Origin: Anaerobaca lacustris | GTDB lineage: Bacteria; Planctomycetota; Phycisphaerae; Sedimentisphaerales; Anaerobacaceae | Direction: 5' to 3' | Assembly: GCF_030012215.1 (NCBI RefSeq) | Contig: NZ_JASCXX010000028.1 | Location: forward strand, 1-64,000 | DNA: 64,000 bases | Part shown: positions 51,098-60,432 of the stretch, one piece after another | Layout of the letters: every line of letters starts with the position of its first letter | Numbering within the stretch: the stretch's first letter is position 1 | Translations under genes and position numbers: made by a program | Notes under the pieces: generated by a model | What the model saw: only the letters and a program-made list of their open reading frames with translations | Database searches by the model: none | What the model was told of the DNA's origin: nothing

Positions 51098-52408
51098 TCA
51101 GTCTTTCGGTCGCTCGTCGACGACGCGTTTGGCTTTGCCCTCCGAGACGGGCAGGGAACCCGGCTCGTGCAGTTCCACGTTCGGACTGATCACGATGGAC
51201 GAACGCAGCTCCTCCCGAATGCGCGCCCGCAACGCCTCCAGCCTGGCGGCCTCTCCGAGAAACAGCTTGGGGTAGATCTCCACCTTCACCGTCAGGCGGT
51301 CGAGGGCGCCCTTCTTGTCGACGTGAATCAGGTAGTTGGTCGCCACCTCGGGGACCTTCATGATCCTCTCTTCGATCTGGGACGGGAAGACGTTGACGCC
51401 GTTGATGATGAGCATGTCGTCGGTGCGTCCGAGAATTCGTGAGAGCCGTCGGTGGGTCCGGCCGCACTCGCACGGCTCGGGATGAACGAACGCCAGATCG
51501 CGCGTGCGATAGCGCAGGATCGGCATGGCCCGCCGGACCAGGTTGGTCAGCACGACCTCGCCTTCCTGGCCGTCTTCCACATTCTGCCCCGTCTTCGGGT
51601 CGATGATCTCGATAAGATAGGCGTCCTCCCAGACGTGCATGTCCTTGCGATGGACACATTCGAAGGCCACGCCCGGACCGTTCAGCTCGCTGAGCCCGTA
51701 CGAGTTGAAGGCCTGGATGCCCAGCAGGTCTTCGATCTTCCGTCGGGTGTTTTCCGAGTGCGGCTCGGCGCCGATGAACGCCCGCTTGACGGCCAGATCG
51801 CCCGGCCGAACGCCTTCGTTTTCGAACTGCGAATGGATGTGCAGCAGGTAGCTCGGCGTCACGTGGAGAACGGTGGTCTGGAAGTCCTTCATCGTTTGGA
51901 TCTGGCGTTTCGTGTTGCCGCCGCCGATGGGAATCACGGTCATGCCCACGCGCTCGGCCCCGTAGTGCAGTCCGAGGCCACCGGTGAAGAGGCCGTAGGT
52001 CATCATGTTCTGCAGAATGTCGCGTGACGAGGCCCCCGTCGCGGTGATGCTCCGCGCCAGCAGGTCGGTCCAGCGATCCAGATCGTCACGGGCAAAGTAG
52101 ATTACCGTCGGGATGCCGGTCGTCCCTGAGGAGGAGTGGATGCGAACGACTTCGCTCATCTCCACGGCCAGCAAGCCTCTGGGGAAGCCGCGCCGCAGGT
52201 CGTCCTTGACTGTGAACGGGATGCGCTCGAGGTCGCGAAGGCTCTTGACGTCCTCGGGGCTGCCGATGCCGGCTGACGCCAGCTTCCTGCCGTAGAACGG
52301 GGTCTTGAGCGCCCAGGACACCATCTGGCGAAGGCGCTCCAACTGGACCTTCTCCAGGGAGGCGCGATCCAGCGTCTCAATCTCTCTGTTCCAAAACGGT
52401 ATGTCCAT
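51098..52408 (-). CDS. Phenylacetate-CoA ligase family protein, second copy
   Basis: This adenylate-forming ligase has 436 residues. HSSSGTTGIPTVIYFARDD is the phosphate-binding loop, and FNSYGLSELNGPGVAFEC the A5-like motif. RTRDLAFVHPEPCECGRTHR and RTDDMLIINGVNVFPSQIEE are hallmarks of PaaK. It activates an aryl acid, typically phenylacetate or a hydroxy or indole analogue, to the CoA thioester. It resembles the gene at 52937 in both length and order, so they are probably ancient duplicates with different acids. It is paired with an ACT protein. Confidence 0.88.
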   Translation of the reverse strand: MDIPFWNREIETLDRASLEKVQLERLRQMVSWALKTPFYGRKLASAGIGSPEDVKSLRDLERIPFTVKDDLRRGFPRGLLAVEMSEVVRIHSSSGTTGIPTVIYFARDDLDRWTDLLARSITATGASSRDILQNMMTYGLFTGGLGLHYGAERVGMTVIPIGGGNTKRQIQTMKDFQTTVLHVTPSYLLHIHSQFENEGVRPGDLAVKRAFIGAEPHSENTRRKIEDLLGIQAFNSYGLSELNGPGVAFECVHRKDMHVWEDAYLIEIIDPKTGQNVEDGQEGEVVLTNLVRRAMPILRYRTRDLAFVHPEPCECGRTHRRLSRILGRTDDMLIINGVNVFPSQIEERIMKVPEVATNYLIHVDKKGALDRLTVKVEIYPKLFLGEAARLEALRARIREELRSSIVISPNVELHEPGSLPVSEGKAKRVVDERPKD

Positions 52409-52494
52409 CTATGGGCTCGCTCTCGAAACGATGCGGTCCGGTCCCGGGCAGCGACCGCGATAACAGAAGAGTGACGGGACAGGCTGCGTTGCCG

Positions 52495-52926
52495 CTACAG
52501 CCCCTCGATCTCCTTGCTCGTGATGATGGAGATGCTGTGCCGCGCGAGGACCTGCTGGGCGGCCTCGGCGTCCTCGAAGCGGAAGACGAGAAGGGCTTTG
52601 TCGCTGTGCTTCTCGACGAAGCCGTACATGTACTCGACGTTGACGTCGTTTTCCGCAAAGACTTTCAGCACGGCGGCCAGTCCCCCGGGACGGTCCGGCA
52701 CCTCGACCGCCACCACGTCGGTGAAGTTGGCCACGAAGCCGTTGTCGCGCAGCAGCTTGACGGCCGCATCGCACTTGTCCACGACGATGCGCAGAACGCC
52801 GAAACTCTCCGTCTCCGCGATGGTCAGCGCTCGGATATTCACACCGTGGTCGCCGAGAAGCGTACAAACGTCGTAGAGTCGGCCTTTGCGGTTCTCGAGA
52901 AACACCGATATCTGTGTGATCTTCAT
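52495..52926 (-). CDS. Tandem ACT-domain protein, first copy
   Basis: This 143-residue protein has two ACT domains: ISVFLENRKGRLYDVCTLLG (from residue 5) and VAVEVPDRPGGLAAVLKVFA (from about 70). I start at MKITQIS (52926), since the longer frame reaches back into the PaaK gene. It follows that PaaK gene after 10 bases. It probably senses an aromatic amino acid or a product of this pathway. It is the partner of the second copy at 50653, with clear similarity between the two. Confidence 0.85.
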   Translation of the reverse strand: MKITQISVFLENRKGRLYDVCTLLGDHGVNIRALTIAETESFGVLRIVVDKCDAAVKLLRDNGFVANFTDVVAVEVPDRPGGLAAVLKVFAENDVNVEYMYGFVEKHSDKALLVFRFEDAEAAQQVLARHSISIITSKEIEGL

Positions 52927-52936
52927 GGATGAACCC

Positions 52937-54238
52937 CTACAACGTTCGCTTGTCCACGATTCTCTTCGCCTTGCCCACGCTTCGTTCAATCGTCTTCGGC
53001 TCGACGAGCGTCACCTTGACCCCGACCGACAGGACGTTCTGGATCTCCTTGCGGATTCGCTCTCGCAGTTCGTTGAGATGCCGAATCTCGTCGGAGAAGA
53101 AGCGCTGCTCGACTTCCACCAGCACCTCCACCTCATCGAGATGGTGGGCCTTGCGGTCCACCACGATCTGGTACTGGGGCTGCGTCCCCTCGATGCCGAC
53201 GAGGACGTGCTCGATCTGCGACGGGAAGACGTTGATCCCGCGCACCACGATCATGTCGTCGGTGCGGCCCTTGATCTTGCTGATTCTCGGACTGGTCCGG
53301 CCGCAACGGCACTTCTCGTAGCGAGCGCTCACGATGTCACGCGTGCGATAGCGAATCAGGGGAATCCCCTGCTTGGTCAGCGTGGTAATCACCAGCTCGC
53401 CGTCCTGGCCTTCGGGGACCTCCTCGTCGGTCTGCGGGTCGATGATCTCGGGATAGAACACGTCGCTGAAGACGTGCAGCCCTTCCTTGTGCTGACACTC
53501 CTGGGCGACGCCGGGACCGATGATCTCGGACAGCCCGTACACGTCCGTGGCCAGCATGTTCCAGGCCGCTTCGATCTCCCGCCGCATTGATTCGCTCCAG
53601 GGCTCGGCGCCGAAGACGCCGATCTTCCAGTGGCCCTGGGTCGGATCGATGCCCATCTCCTTGGCCTCCTCGGCCATGTAGAGGGCGTAACTGGGCGTAC
53701 AGCCGAGGATCCGGGGCTGGAAGTCCTGCATGATCTTGAGCTGCCGCGCCGTCTGGCCCGCCGACGTCGGGATGATGCGCAGCCCCATCTCCAACGCCCC
53801 GTAGTGGAAGCCGAGTCCGCCGGTGAAGAGCCCGTAGCCATAGGCGATCTGGATTGTGTCGCCCGGCTCGGCCCCCGCACAGCACAGGACACGGGCCATG
53901 ACGTCGCCCCACAGCTTCAGGTCGTCCTTCGTATAGCCGACCAGCGTGGGGTTGCCCGTGGTGCCGCTGGAGACGTGGATCTCATTGATCTGGTCCTGCG
54001 GGGCCGAGAACAGCCCGTAGGGATAGTGGTCGCGCATGTCCTCCTTGGTCGTGAAGGGCAGCCGCTTGATGTCGTCGATGGACTCGATGGAACCCGGAGC
54101 CACGCCCGCCGCATCGATCTTCTCCCTGTAGACGGGACAGTTGTGGTAGATATACGGGATGAGCTTCTTGAGGTGGTCGGATTGCAGGGCTTTGAGCCCC
54201 GTCGCATCCATGCACTCGATTTGCTCTTTCCAGATCAT
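52937..54238 (-). CDS. Phenylacetate-CoA ligase family protein, first copy
   Basis: This aryl-CoA ligase has 433 residues: VSSGTTGNPTLVGYTKDD is the phosphate-binding loop, ATDVYGLSEIIGPGVAQEC the A5 motif, and EKCRCGRTSPRISKIKGRTD with VVRGINVFPSQIEHVL the C-terminal hinge. The ATG overlaps the stop of iorB by four bases, which ties its product to the indolepyruvate oxidoreductase. Together they would convert aryl-pyruvates to aryl-acetyl-CoA, or run in reverse to make aromatic amino acids from aryl acids. The exact acid is unknown. Confidence 0.9.
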   Translation of the reverse strand: MIWKEQIECMDATGLKALQSDHLKKLIPYIYHNCPVYREKIDAAGVAPGSIESIDDIKRLPFTTKEDMRDHYPYGLFSAPQDQINEIHVSSGTTGNPTLVGYTKDDLKLWGDVMARVLCCAGAEPGDTIQIAYGYGLFTGGLGFHYGALEMGLRIIPTSAGQTARQLKIMQDFQPRILGCTPSYALYMAEEAKEMGIDPTQGHWKIGVFGAEPWSESMRREIEAAWNMLATDVYGLSEIIGPGVAQECQHKEGLHVFSDVFYPEIIDPQTDEEVPEGQDGELVITTLTKQGIPLIRYRTRDIVSARYEKCRCGRTSPRISKIKGRTDDMIVVRGINVFPSQIEHVLVGIEGTQPQYQIVVDRKAHHLDEVEVLVEVEQRFFSDEIRHLNELRERIRKEIQNVLSVGVKVTLVEPKTIERSVGKAKRIVDKRTL

Positions 54239-54720
54239 GGTCGGCCGATCTCCCTTCCCATCAGGAATACCTTCTTGTTCTCCGCCACGATGGCCGGCTT
54301 GAAGACGGTTTCGATCGCCTTCATCCAGCAGCCTTCGTCAATGGGCAGCTTCGGCGAAAGAACGCCCACCAGGGCCGTATTGAGAGACCGTGGGTCGTCG
54401 ATCGCCTCCTGGACCTTATCGAGAAAGTCCGTCATGTCCGTGCCGCCCGTCTTGAGGAAGGCCTTCAGTCGCGGCTGCTCGTCGCGATGGAAGCAGACCA
54501 GGAAATCGGCGCCTCCGGCCACGATCAGCGGCGAATAGACTCTTTTGCCGAAGCGCAGATGCGATTCGACCGAGCCGCCCCGTTGGGCCATCCCGTGAAC
54601 TTCCGATTTTTTGATATGGTACCCGGCGTACAACGCCGCCCACCCGCAGATTTCCGACGCCTTCAGGACCCCCTGGCCACCGATTCCACCGAACGTGATG
54701 CTGTATACCGTGTCTTTCAT
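54235..54720 (-). CDS. iorB: Indolepyruvate:ferredoxin oxidoreductase subunit beta
   Basis: This 161-residue subunit belongs to the gamma-type domain of 2-oxoacid:ferredoxin oxidoreductases. TFGGIGGQGVLKASEICGWA is the signature Gly-rich loop, and KKSEVHGMAQRGGSVESHLR, then SPLIVAGGADFLVCF, follow. It is somewhat shorter than usual for IorB (about 190). It starts 10 bases after the iorA stop and overlaps the PaaK start by four. Together with IorA it oxidatively decarboxylates aryl-pyruvates with CoA, passing electrons to ferredoxin. Confidence 0.9.
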   Translation of the reverse strand: MKDTVYSITFGGIGGQGVLKASEICGWAALYAGYHIKKSEVHGMAQRGGSVESHLRFGKRVYSPLIVAGGADFLVCFHRDEQPRLKAFLKTGGTDMTDFLDKVQEAIDDPRSLNTALVGVLSPKLPIDEGCWMKAIETVFKPAIVAENKKVFLMGREIGRP

Positions 54721-54729
54721 GAGACCCCG

Positions 54730-56283
54730 CTAAACCTGTCGTTTGAGCAACCGGCATGGATGCCGTGAGACGATCACAGACAGCGCGTCCTCGTTGATTC
54801 GCTTTTCCAGAATTGCGGCAAACGCCTTGACGTCCATCGGATCGACCACATCGACGTTGTCGGCCCCGCAGGCGCGACAGAGATCTTCGAGGATCAACTG
54901 CCTGGTCGGCTCGTTGCGGATCGTCAGGCCCGTCCCCGGATGCTGCTGGCCGCCCGTCATGGCAGTTGTCGAGTTGTCCAGAATGAGGATCACGCCTTTG
55001 GTCTGGTTGTAGGCGGCGTTGATCAGCCCCGTGACACCCGAGTGAACGAAAGTCGAGTCGCCCACGACGCCGACGATCTTTTTGTCGGGCGCTCCCTTGC
55101 GCAAGCCTTCGTGCCACGTCACGCCGGCCCCCATGCAGAGGCAGGAATGCAGCGCCGAGGTCGGCGGCAGGCACGCCAGCGTATAGCAGCCGATGTCGCC
55201 GGCGACGAACGCGTCCATCTTCTTCAGGGCGGCGAACGAGGCCCAGTGCGGACACCCGGCGCAAAGACGGGGCGGGCGTTTGGCCACCTTCTTCTCCCGC
55301 TTGGCCCGGCCGGCCACGATGTCCGGCATCGACTCGGGCGTCAGCTCCCCGATCCGGAACGACGGATCTTTGGCGGTGAATTTGACGCCCAGGGTCTTGA
55401 TGTGTTCCTCCAGGAACGGGTCCAGTTCCTCCACGACGAAGAGCTTCTTGACCGTCTTGGCGAACGCCTTGATCTTGTCGTCGCAGAACGGATAGCTCAT
55501 GCCAAGCTTGAGGTACGAGGCGTCGGGATAGACGTCCTTGAGGTACTGGTATGTGACGCTCGACGTGATGAACCCGATCTTGCCGTCGCCCGGTTCGATC
55601 CGATTGAACTTCGTTCGCTCAGCCAGGGCCTTGAGCTTGCCGAGCCGCTTCTCGACGAAGATGTGCCGCTGGTAAGCGTGCCCCGGCACCATCACATACT
55701 TGGGAGCGTTCCGCTCGAACGCCGGCCTTGGTGGGACCTGGCGCTCGCCCAGGGCGACATCCTCCTTCGTGTGGGAGACGCGTGTGGTCATGCGCACCAT
55801 CACGGGGGTGTCGAAACGCTCGCTGATGCGGAACGCCTCCTGGATGTACTCCTTGGCCTCCGCGGGGCTCGACGGCTCCAGCAGCGGCATCTTCGAGTAG
55901 ATCGCCACCCAGCGCGTGTCCTGCTCGTTCTGGGAGGAGTGCATGCCCGGATCGTCGGCCACCACGATGACGAACCCGGCGTTGACCCCCGTATACGAGG
56001 AGGTCATCAGCGGGTCCATCGCCACGTTGAGCCCCACGTGCTTGCACGCGAACAGGCTGCGAACGCCGGACACGGCGGCGCCGAGGGCCACCTCGTAGGC
56101 CACCTTCTCGTTCACCGACCACTGCGCATCGATCTCCTTGAACCCGGCGAGCGTCTCAAGGATTTCGGTGGAAGGGGTCCCCGGATACGCACAGGCGACC
56201 CCCAGGCCGGCCTCATAGGCCCCGTAGGCCAGGGCCTCGTTGCCCGAAAGCAACACTCGATCTGATTTCTTCTTCTTTGCCAT
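54730..56283 (-). CDS. iorA: Indolepyruvate:ferredoxin oxidoreductase subunit alpha, lacking the ferredoxin domain
   Basis: This 517-residue TPP-dependent subunit has the pyrimidine-binding half (LLSGNEALAYGAYEAGLGVA, YPGTPSTEILETLAG) and the TPP-phosphate half (GVVGDSTFVHSGVTGLINAA, DNSTTAMTGGQ). RLCAGCPHWASF and GCYTLACLPP are conserved in IorA. Typical IorA proteins (about 580-640) carry a C-terminal two-cluster ferredoxin domain (CxxCxxCxxxCP twice). Here the protein ends at HPCRLLKRQV, before that domain would start, with no frameshift visible. Electrons must pass to a separate ferredoxin, which is not encoded in the window. It leads an operon with iorB, two PaaK and two ACT genes. Confidence 0.88.
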   Translation of the reverse strand: MAKKKKSDRVLLSGNEALAYGAYEAGLGVACAYPGTPSTEILETLAGFKEIDAQWSVNEKVAYEVALGAAVSGVRSLFACKHVGLNVAMDPLMTSSYTGVNAGFVIVVADDPGMHSSQNEQDTRWVAIYSKMPLLEPSSPAEAKEYIQEAFRISERFDTPVMVRMTTRVSHTKEDVALGERQVPPRPAFERNAPKYVMVPGHAYQRHIFVEKRLGKLKALAERTKFNRIEPGDGKIGFITSSVTYQYLKDVYPDASYLKLGMSYPFCDDKIKAFAKTVKKLFVVEELDPFLEEHIKTLGVKFTAKDPSFRIGELTPESMPDIVAGRAKREKKVAKRPPRLCAGCPHWASFAALKKMDAFVAGDIGCYTLACLPPTSALHSCLCMGAGVTWHEGLRKGAPDKKIVGVVGDSTFVHSGVTGLINAAYNQTKGVILILDNSTTAMTGGQQHPGTGLTIRNEPTRQLILEDLCRACGADNVDVVDPMDVKAFAAILEKRINEDALSVIVSRHPCRLLKRQV

Positions 56284-56321
56284 AGAAACGCAATTATAGC
56301 AATCCGCACCCTCAATTCAAC

Positions 56322-56351
56322 AAAAAAGGGGCCCTCGATATCGAGGGCCCC
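56322..56351 (-). terminator. Strong intrinsic terminator
   Basis: A perfect palindrome with 12-bp arms (GGGGCCCTCGAT and its complement, 56328-56351) is followed on the minus strand by six T residues (56327-56322). It lies 33 bases after the stop of the minus-strand porin gene and before iorA, so it separates the transport unit from the oxidoreductase operon. The pairing arms have no mismatches. Confidence 0.85.
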
Positions 56352-56383
56352 CCGCTTTCAAGCATGGTGACGGCGACCATCTG

Positions 56384-57871
56384 TCAGAACGTGTACTCCA
56401 GGTTGAACCGCAGCCAGAAGGCGTCGTCGTTGTTGATCTTGTCGTAGAACTCGCCCGGGACGAAGTACTCGCCGAGCACGTGTCCCTTGAGATGCTTGCC
56501 GAAGGTGTAATGGGCCCAGCACGTGAACAGGTGGCCGCGGAACCTGTTGCTGTCGGCCAGCGCCAGACCGGCCCAGGATGTACCCGCCTGGTCGGCCCAC
56601 AGGGCGTGGTAGTCGGTTGCGATCATCCAGTTCTTGTGGGGCTTGAACTTGTGACCGGCATTGAGGCGGATCAGGTTCGTCGACTCGGCGATCATGGTCT
56701 CTCTGCTGTACGTATAGATGTACAGCTCGCTCCATCGCGGCCACTTGGCCCAGAGCAGGTCGAACTGCTCGTTGCGCCGACTGTCGGCATCGTCACCGGA
56801 GGCATACTCGCCACCGACGTGCAGGCGGTTGTCCAGTCCGTCCTTGAACGAGTACTCCAGATCGGCCAGTGCACCGTAGGCTTGCAGGTCCTGCATGTCG
56901 CCGGCGCCGAGGTCGCCCGGACGCGCTTCCTTCTCACCAGTCTGAACGGCGCCCTCCACCCGATACTTCCATTGTTCTGCCGGCGTTCCGGCAATGGCGG
57001 CGCCGAACGTGAAGATCTCGGCTTTGCGGCTCCAGTTGGCCCGCGCGCCCGGCGAGAGGTTGCTGACGGTGGTATTGATCGGGTTGTCGTTCTTGTACAT
57101 GAAGAACCCTTCGAGCTGGGTGTTCTCCACCGACTTGTTCGTCAGGTACAGAATGAGCCCTCGCTCGTCGGTGGGCGTCAGGGCCCTTCTCTGGTCGTTG
57201 ATCGGTTTGAGCCAGCGTCGCGATTCGGCCGCGTTGTCGACGTAGATCAGGTCCAGCTTCGTGTTCTGCTCGGCCCAGTCGAAATTGAAGCGGGCCGCAT
57301 CCATGAAGATCGTCCGCGACCCGTCCAGCGGCGTGCCGTCGAGGACCAGCCAGCCGGCGCCGAGGATCACGTCCTGACGACCGATCGTGCCGGTCAAGGG
57401 CAGGCCGAACATGTTGCGCCACGCGACGTTGAAATGGTCGAACAGGGCCTCGTCTTCGTTCGTGTTGCGATCCTGGTTCGTATAGGTGCTTCCCCCGACG
57501 ATGCTGCGCTGCTCGTGCGGGTGATGCCACGTCCGAAACTCCCACGTCAAACGTGTGTTAAAGCTCACATCCTCTCCGAGGATCCACTTCGTCGACCAGC
57601 GCGTCCGGTAGCGCTCGAAATTGTGGAAGCTCCCATGGTTGTCCACACCGTCCTGTAGCGTCGTGATGTTCTCGGCATAGATGGTCCGGAACCGGAAATC
57701 CAGTCCCATCTGGAGCCACGGCGTGGGATGGCGGAACGTGTCCCAGAACTGCCCCCACGCGCCGGTGTCCGGCTCGGCCGCTCCGCCTTCGGCCGCCAGG
57801 AGGCCCGGGCTCAACACCAGCATCGCCAGTCCAACCAATGTCACCCATCTTGTCGTTTCTTGTTTCATCAT
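56384..57871 (-). CDS. Alginate export (AlgE-like) outer-membrane porin family protein
   Basis: This 495-residue outer-membrane beta-barrel has a signal peptide (SPGLLAAEGGAAE). It continues with WLQMGLDFRFRTIYAENIT, then alternating aromatic strands throughout, including LTWEFRTWHH, IGRQDVILGAGWLVLDGTPL, and LAWRF-like strand ends; the last residues NLEYTF end in Phe, as barrel proteins do. This matches the alginate-export porin family, which passes anionic or uronate-like oligosaccharides. It is the last gene of a transport operon with a sodium:solute symporter 65 bases upstream, so uptake of a sugar acid is the likely role. A GGGAG site precedes the ATGATG. Confidence 0.75.
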   Translation of the reverse strand: MMKQETTRWVTLVGLAMLVLSPGLLAAEGGAAEPDTGAWGQFWDTFRHPTPWLQMGLDFRFRTIYAENITTLQDGVDNHGSFHNFERYRTRWSTKWILGEDVSFNTRLTWEFRTWHHPHEQRSIVGGSTYTNQDRNTNEDEALFDHFNVAWRNMFGLPLTGTIGRQDVILGAGWLVLDGTPLDGSRTIFMDAARFNFDWAEQNTKLDLIYVDNAAESRRWLKPINDQRRALTPTDERGLILYLTNKSVENTQLEGFFMYKNDNPINTTVSNLSPGARANWSRKAEIFTFGAAIAGTPAEQWKYRVEGAVQTGEKEARPGDLGAGDMQDLQAYGALADLEYSFKDGLDNRLHVGGEYASGDDADSRRNEQFDLLWAKWPRWSELYIYTYSRETMIAESTNLIRLNAGHKFKPHKNWMIATDYHALWADQAGTSWAGLALADSNRFRGHLFTCWAHYTFGKHLKGHVLGEYFVPGEFYDKINNDDAFWLRFNLEYTF

Positions 57872-57936
57872 GCTTCTCCCTTCAGCCAACCAGATACGTG
57901 CGTTCGATTCTTCAGCGCCACGGCGGCACAGGCGCC

Positions 57937-59727
57937 CTATCGGGCAAAACACTTGTCGAGGTGCTCCTGGGACACGGGGCGTGTCACCAGGGTCACGACG
58001 ATGGCAACCAGTATGGAAATCGGCAGGGCCACCATCAGCGGATCGACGACGGGCCAGTTCGGCGAATCGGCCAGGATGCTGGTCTTGCCGTCCGTGAGCT
58101 TCTGCACGAGGCCGATCGCGCTGGCCTCCTGGGCCTTGACGAAGAGCAGCCAGAACGCGGTGACGGCAAAGCCCGCCACCATCGACGCAACGGCCGCCGA
58201 TTTGCTCATCCGCCTCCAGAACAATCCCCCGATAAAGGCCGGAAGGAACGCCGACGCACACAGACCGAAGAAGATCGCCGTGGCGCGGGCGATGATATAG
58301 CCGCCGCGGGCGTAGTAGCTCCAGAGCATCGCGATCAGGATACCCAGGATGATCCCGGCGCGGTTGACGCCAATGCTCCGGCCGTGCCGGCCGGTGAGCT
58401 GCTCGTAAACGTCGCGACCGATGCTCGTGCCGACGGCATGGAACTGGCTCGACAGCGTGCTCATCGCCGCCGCCAGGAGCGTCAGCAGGAACAGCAGTCC
58501 GAACCATTTCGGCATGGCGCTGGTGATGTACGCGGGGATGATCTGGTCCGGATTGCCCCCGGCATTGACGATTGAGATGCTGCGCCCGGACACCACCTCC
58601 GCCTGCCCGGCGCCTTCGACGGGCTCGCCGCTCAGTTTCACCGGCGCGACCTTGCCTTCGACGTCGGCCCAGACACCCGCCTCGTTCGGCGCCATGATCT
58701 GGAGGACCGCCAGAGCCTCTTCCTGGTCCAGCACCTTGACCACCCGCCCGTTGAGCAGCGGACCGAACTGGGCGAAATACGCGTTGGAGAGACTGCCCAC
58801 CGTAAAGGCCACACCAGTCATGATCAGGATGAACACGCCCCCGACGGCCACGGCCCGGTTCAACTCCCGCGTGCTCTTGACCGTCATGAAACGAACCACC
58901 AGTTGCGGCTGGGCCAGGACACCGATCCCCACGCCCAGCGTGATCGTCGTGATCACGATCCACCAGAGATTGTACTGCGTATCGCCGAAGCCGAACTTGG
59001 GCATAGCCGTCCAGCCCTGGTGTCCGATGGCCTGGAGCGAGCCGGGCACCAGCGGCGCCAGGTCGGTCAGCGTGTCGTGGGCCTTCGTCAAGCCTCCGAG
59101 GCGGGTATAGGTGAACAGCAGCAGGGTCAACATGCCGACGAACATGATCGACCCTTGCAGCGCATCGCTGTACATGACCCCCTTGAGGCCGCCCATGACG
59201 ACGTAGGCCGCGATGATGACGCTGAACACGAGCAGTGCGGCGTTGTAGTCGATGCCGAACTGCGTCGAGATGAACTCACAGCCCCCGATCAGAACGGCGG
59301 CCGCATACAGTGGAATGAAAAGAAAGATGACCAAGCCCGCGAAGACCTGGATGAACTTGCTGTCGAAACGGCGCGCCAGCAATTCCGGGAACGTGTGCGC
59401 GTCGAGGCGATGGCCCATGCGCCGGGCCGCCGGCGCCAGAAAGACGAAGGCAATGAAGATCCCGACGAAGATGTTGCAGAAGGTCAGCCAGAGAACGCTC
59501 ATTCCGAACAGGCCGGCGACGCCTCCGAAGCCGACGATCGCACTGGTGGAGATGAACGTGGCCCCGTAGCTCATCGCCATGACGAACGGATGCGTCTTGC
59601 GGCCCGCGATGAGGTAATCGGTCGCCGTCTTCGTGCGCGTGTAGCCGAGCCACCCCAGGAACACCACCAGAAGCAGATACAGCAAAACGACCAGGATTTC
59701 GGCGAGCCCAACGGCTTGTGCCAACAT
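57937..59727 (-). CDS. Sodium:solute symporter family transporter
   Basis: This 596-residue membrane protein of the SSS family has some 13 transmembrane helices. GGAGGACTGC lies before the ATG at 59727, so the longer frame is not used. DYLIAGRKTHPFVMAMSYGA in the first loops, GFGGVAGLFGMSVLW, and GVMYSDALQGSIMFVGMLT match the LeuT-fold symporter core; a large periplasmic loop interrupts the middle. It imports a small solute with Na+; the porin downstream suggests a sugar or sugar acid. It is preceded by a 56-residue accessory protein gene. Confidence 0.85.
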   Translation of the reverse strand: MLAQAVGLAEILVVLLYLLLVVFLGWLGYTRTKTATDYLIAGRKTHPFVMAMSYGATFISTSAIVGFGGVAGLFGMSVLWLTFCNIFVGIFIAFVFLAPAARRMGHRLDAHTFPELLARRFDSKFIQVFAGLVIFLFIPLYAAAVLIGGCEFISTQFGIDYNAALLVFSVIIAAYVVMGGLKGVMYSDALQGSIMFVGMLTLLLFTYTRLGGLTKAHDTLTDLAPLVPGSLQAIGHQGWTAMPKFGFGDTQYNLWWIVITTITLGVGIGVLAQPQLVVRFMTVKSTRELNRAVAVGGVFILIMTGVAFTVGSLSNAYFAQFGPLLNGRVVKVLDQEEALAVLQIMAPNEAGVWADVEGKVAPVKLSGEPVEGAGQAEVVSGRSISIVNAGGNPDQIIPAYITSAMPKWFGLLFLLTLLAAAMSTLSSQFHAVGTSIGRDVYEQLTGRHGRSIGVNRAGIILGILIAMLWSYYARGGYIIARATAIFFGLCASAFLPAFIGGLFWRRMSKSAAVASMVAGFAVTAFWLLFVKAQEASAIGLVQKLTDGKTSILADSPNWPVVDPLMVALPISILVAIVVTLVTRPVSQEHLDKCFAR

Positions 59728-59989
59728 CTTGCAGTCCTCCAAACGAGAGCCTACAACCATTCCTTCTCGATTGTCTTTCGTCGGCCGATCCCACGAGGTC
59801 CGGTCGGCGCCCTCCCGTTTCCGGGGGCGACGACGTCAGAACGCCAGCGCCTCATGCCCCGACGGGCCGCAGAGAGTCAAAGAGGATCTGCACCCTGTGA
59901 TGGATGCACTGCCCGATCACGCCTTCTTTCTCCCCTTGGCATAACCGCCCTGCCCTGTACGAATCCAGCTCGGGTGCCCCGGCGCTGGG

Positions 59990-60160
59990 TCACAGTTCGT
60001 CTTCGACCCGCTTTTCCTGCTGGGCCCACTGCACGTCCTCTGCCCGCGGTTTGTCTTCGCCGCGATTCCAGTTGGCCAGGCCATACGCCACGCAGAGCAC
60101 GGAACTGGCGATGCAGAGCAGATACACGATGGCAACGTATTTGTCCTCGATCCCGAACAT
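59990..60160 (-). CDS. Symporter small accessory protein
   Basis: This 56-residue protein is MFGIEDKYVAIVYLLCIASS and then VLCVAYGLANWNRGE, ending in an acidic and basic tail (DVQWAQQEKRVEDEL). GGGAG lies 8-9 bases before the ATG. It has one hydrophobic helix and matches what I recall of the small accessory proteins encoded next to SSS symporters, with the FGIxD opening and the NW motif after the helix. It lies 262 bases upstream of the symporter on the same strand. It probably forms a complex with or stabilises the transporter; its precise role is not known. Confidence 0.8.
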   Translation of the reverse strand: MFGIEDKYVAIVYLLCIASSVLCVAYGLANWNRGEDKPRAEDVQWAQQEKRVEDEL

Positions 60161-60432
60161 GCCTGAAGCTCCCGATACCTTCTGGGCAGACGACGCTCAC
60201 CGCCTGCGTTCTGCCAGCCGACCCGAAACCGACGCATATAGTACTCTAATCGGATAAGGATACCCGGAAACAGTAGGAAAACAAAATGTTTTTCCGGACA
60301 ATATCATAAAATCTGCTATACATATCCCCAAGGGAGGGTTTTGCACAGGGGCATCGAGAGTCCCCAGGGCGGCCTTTGGGGCCCCGTTTCCGCCCTCTTG
60401 CCGTGCCATATCAATCGCACTTGACAACCGCA

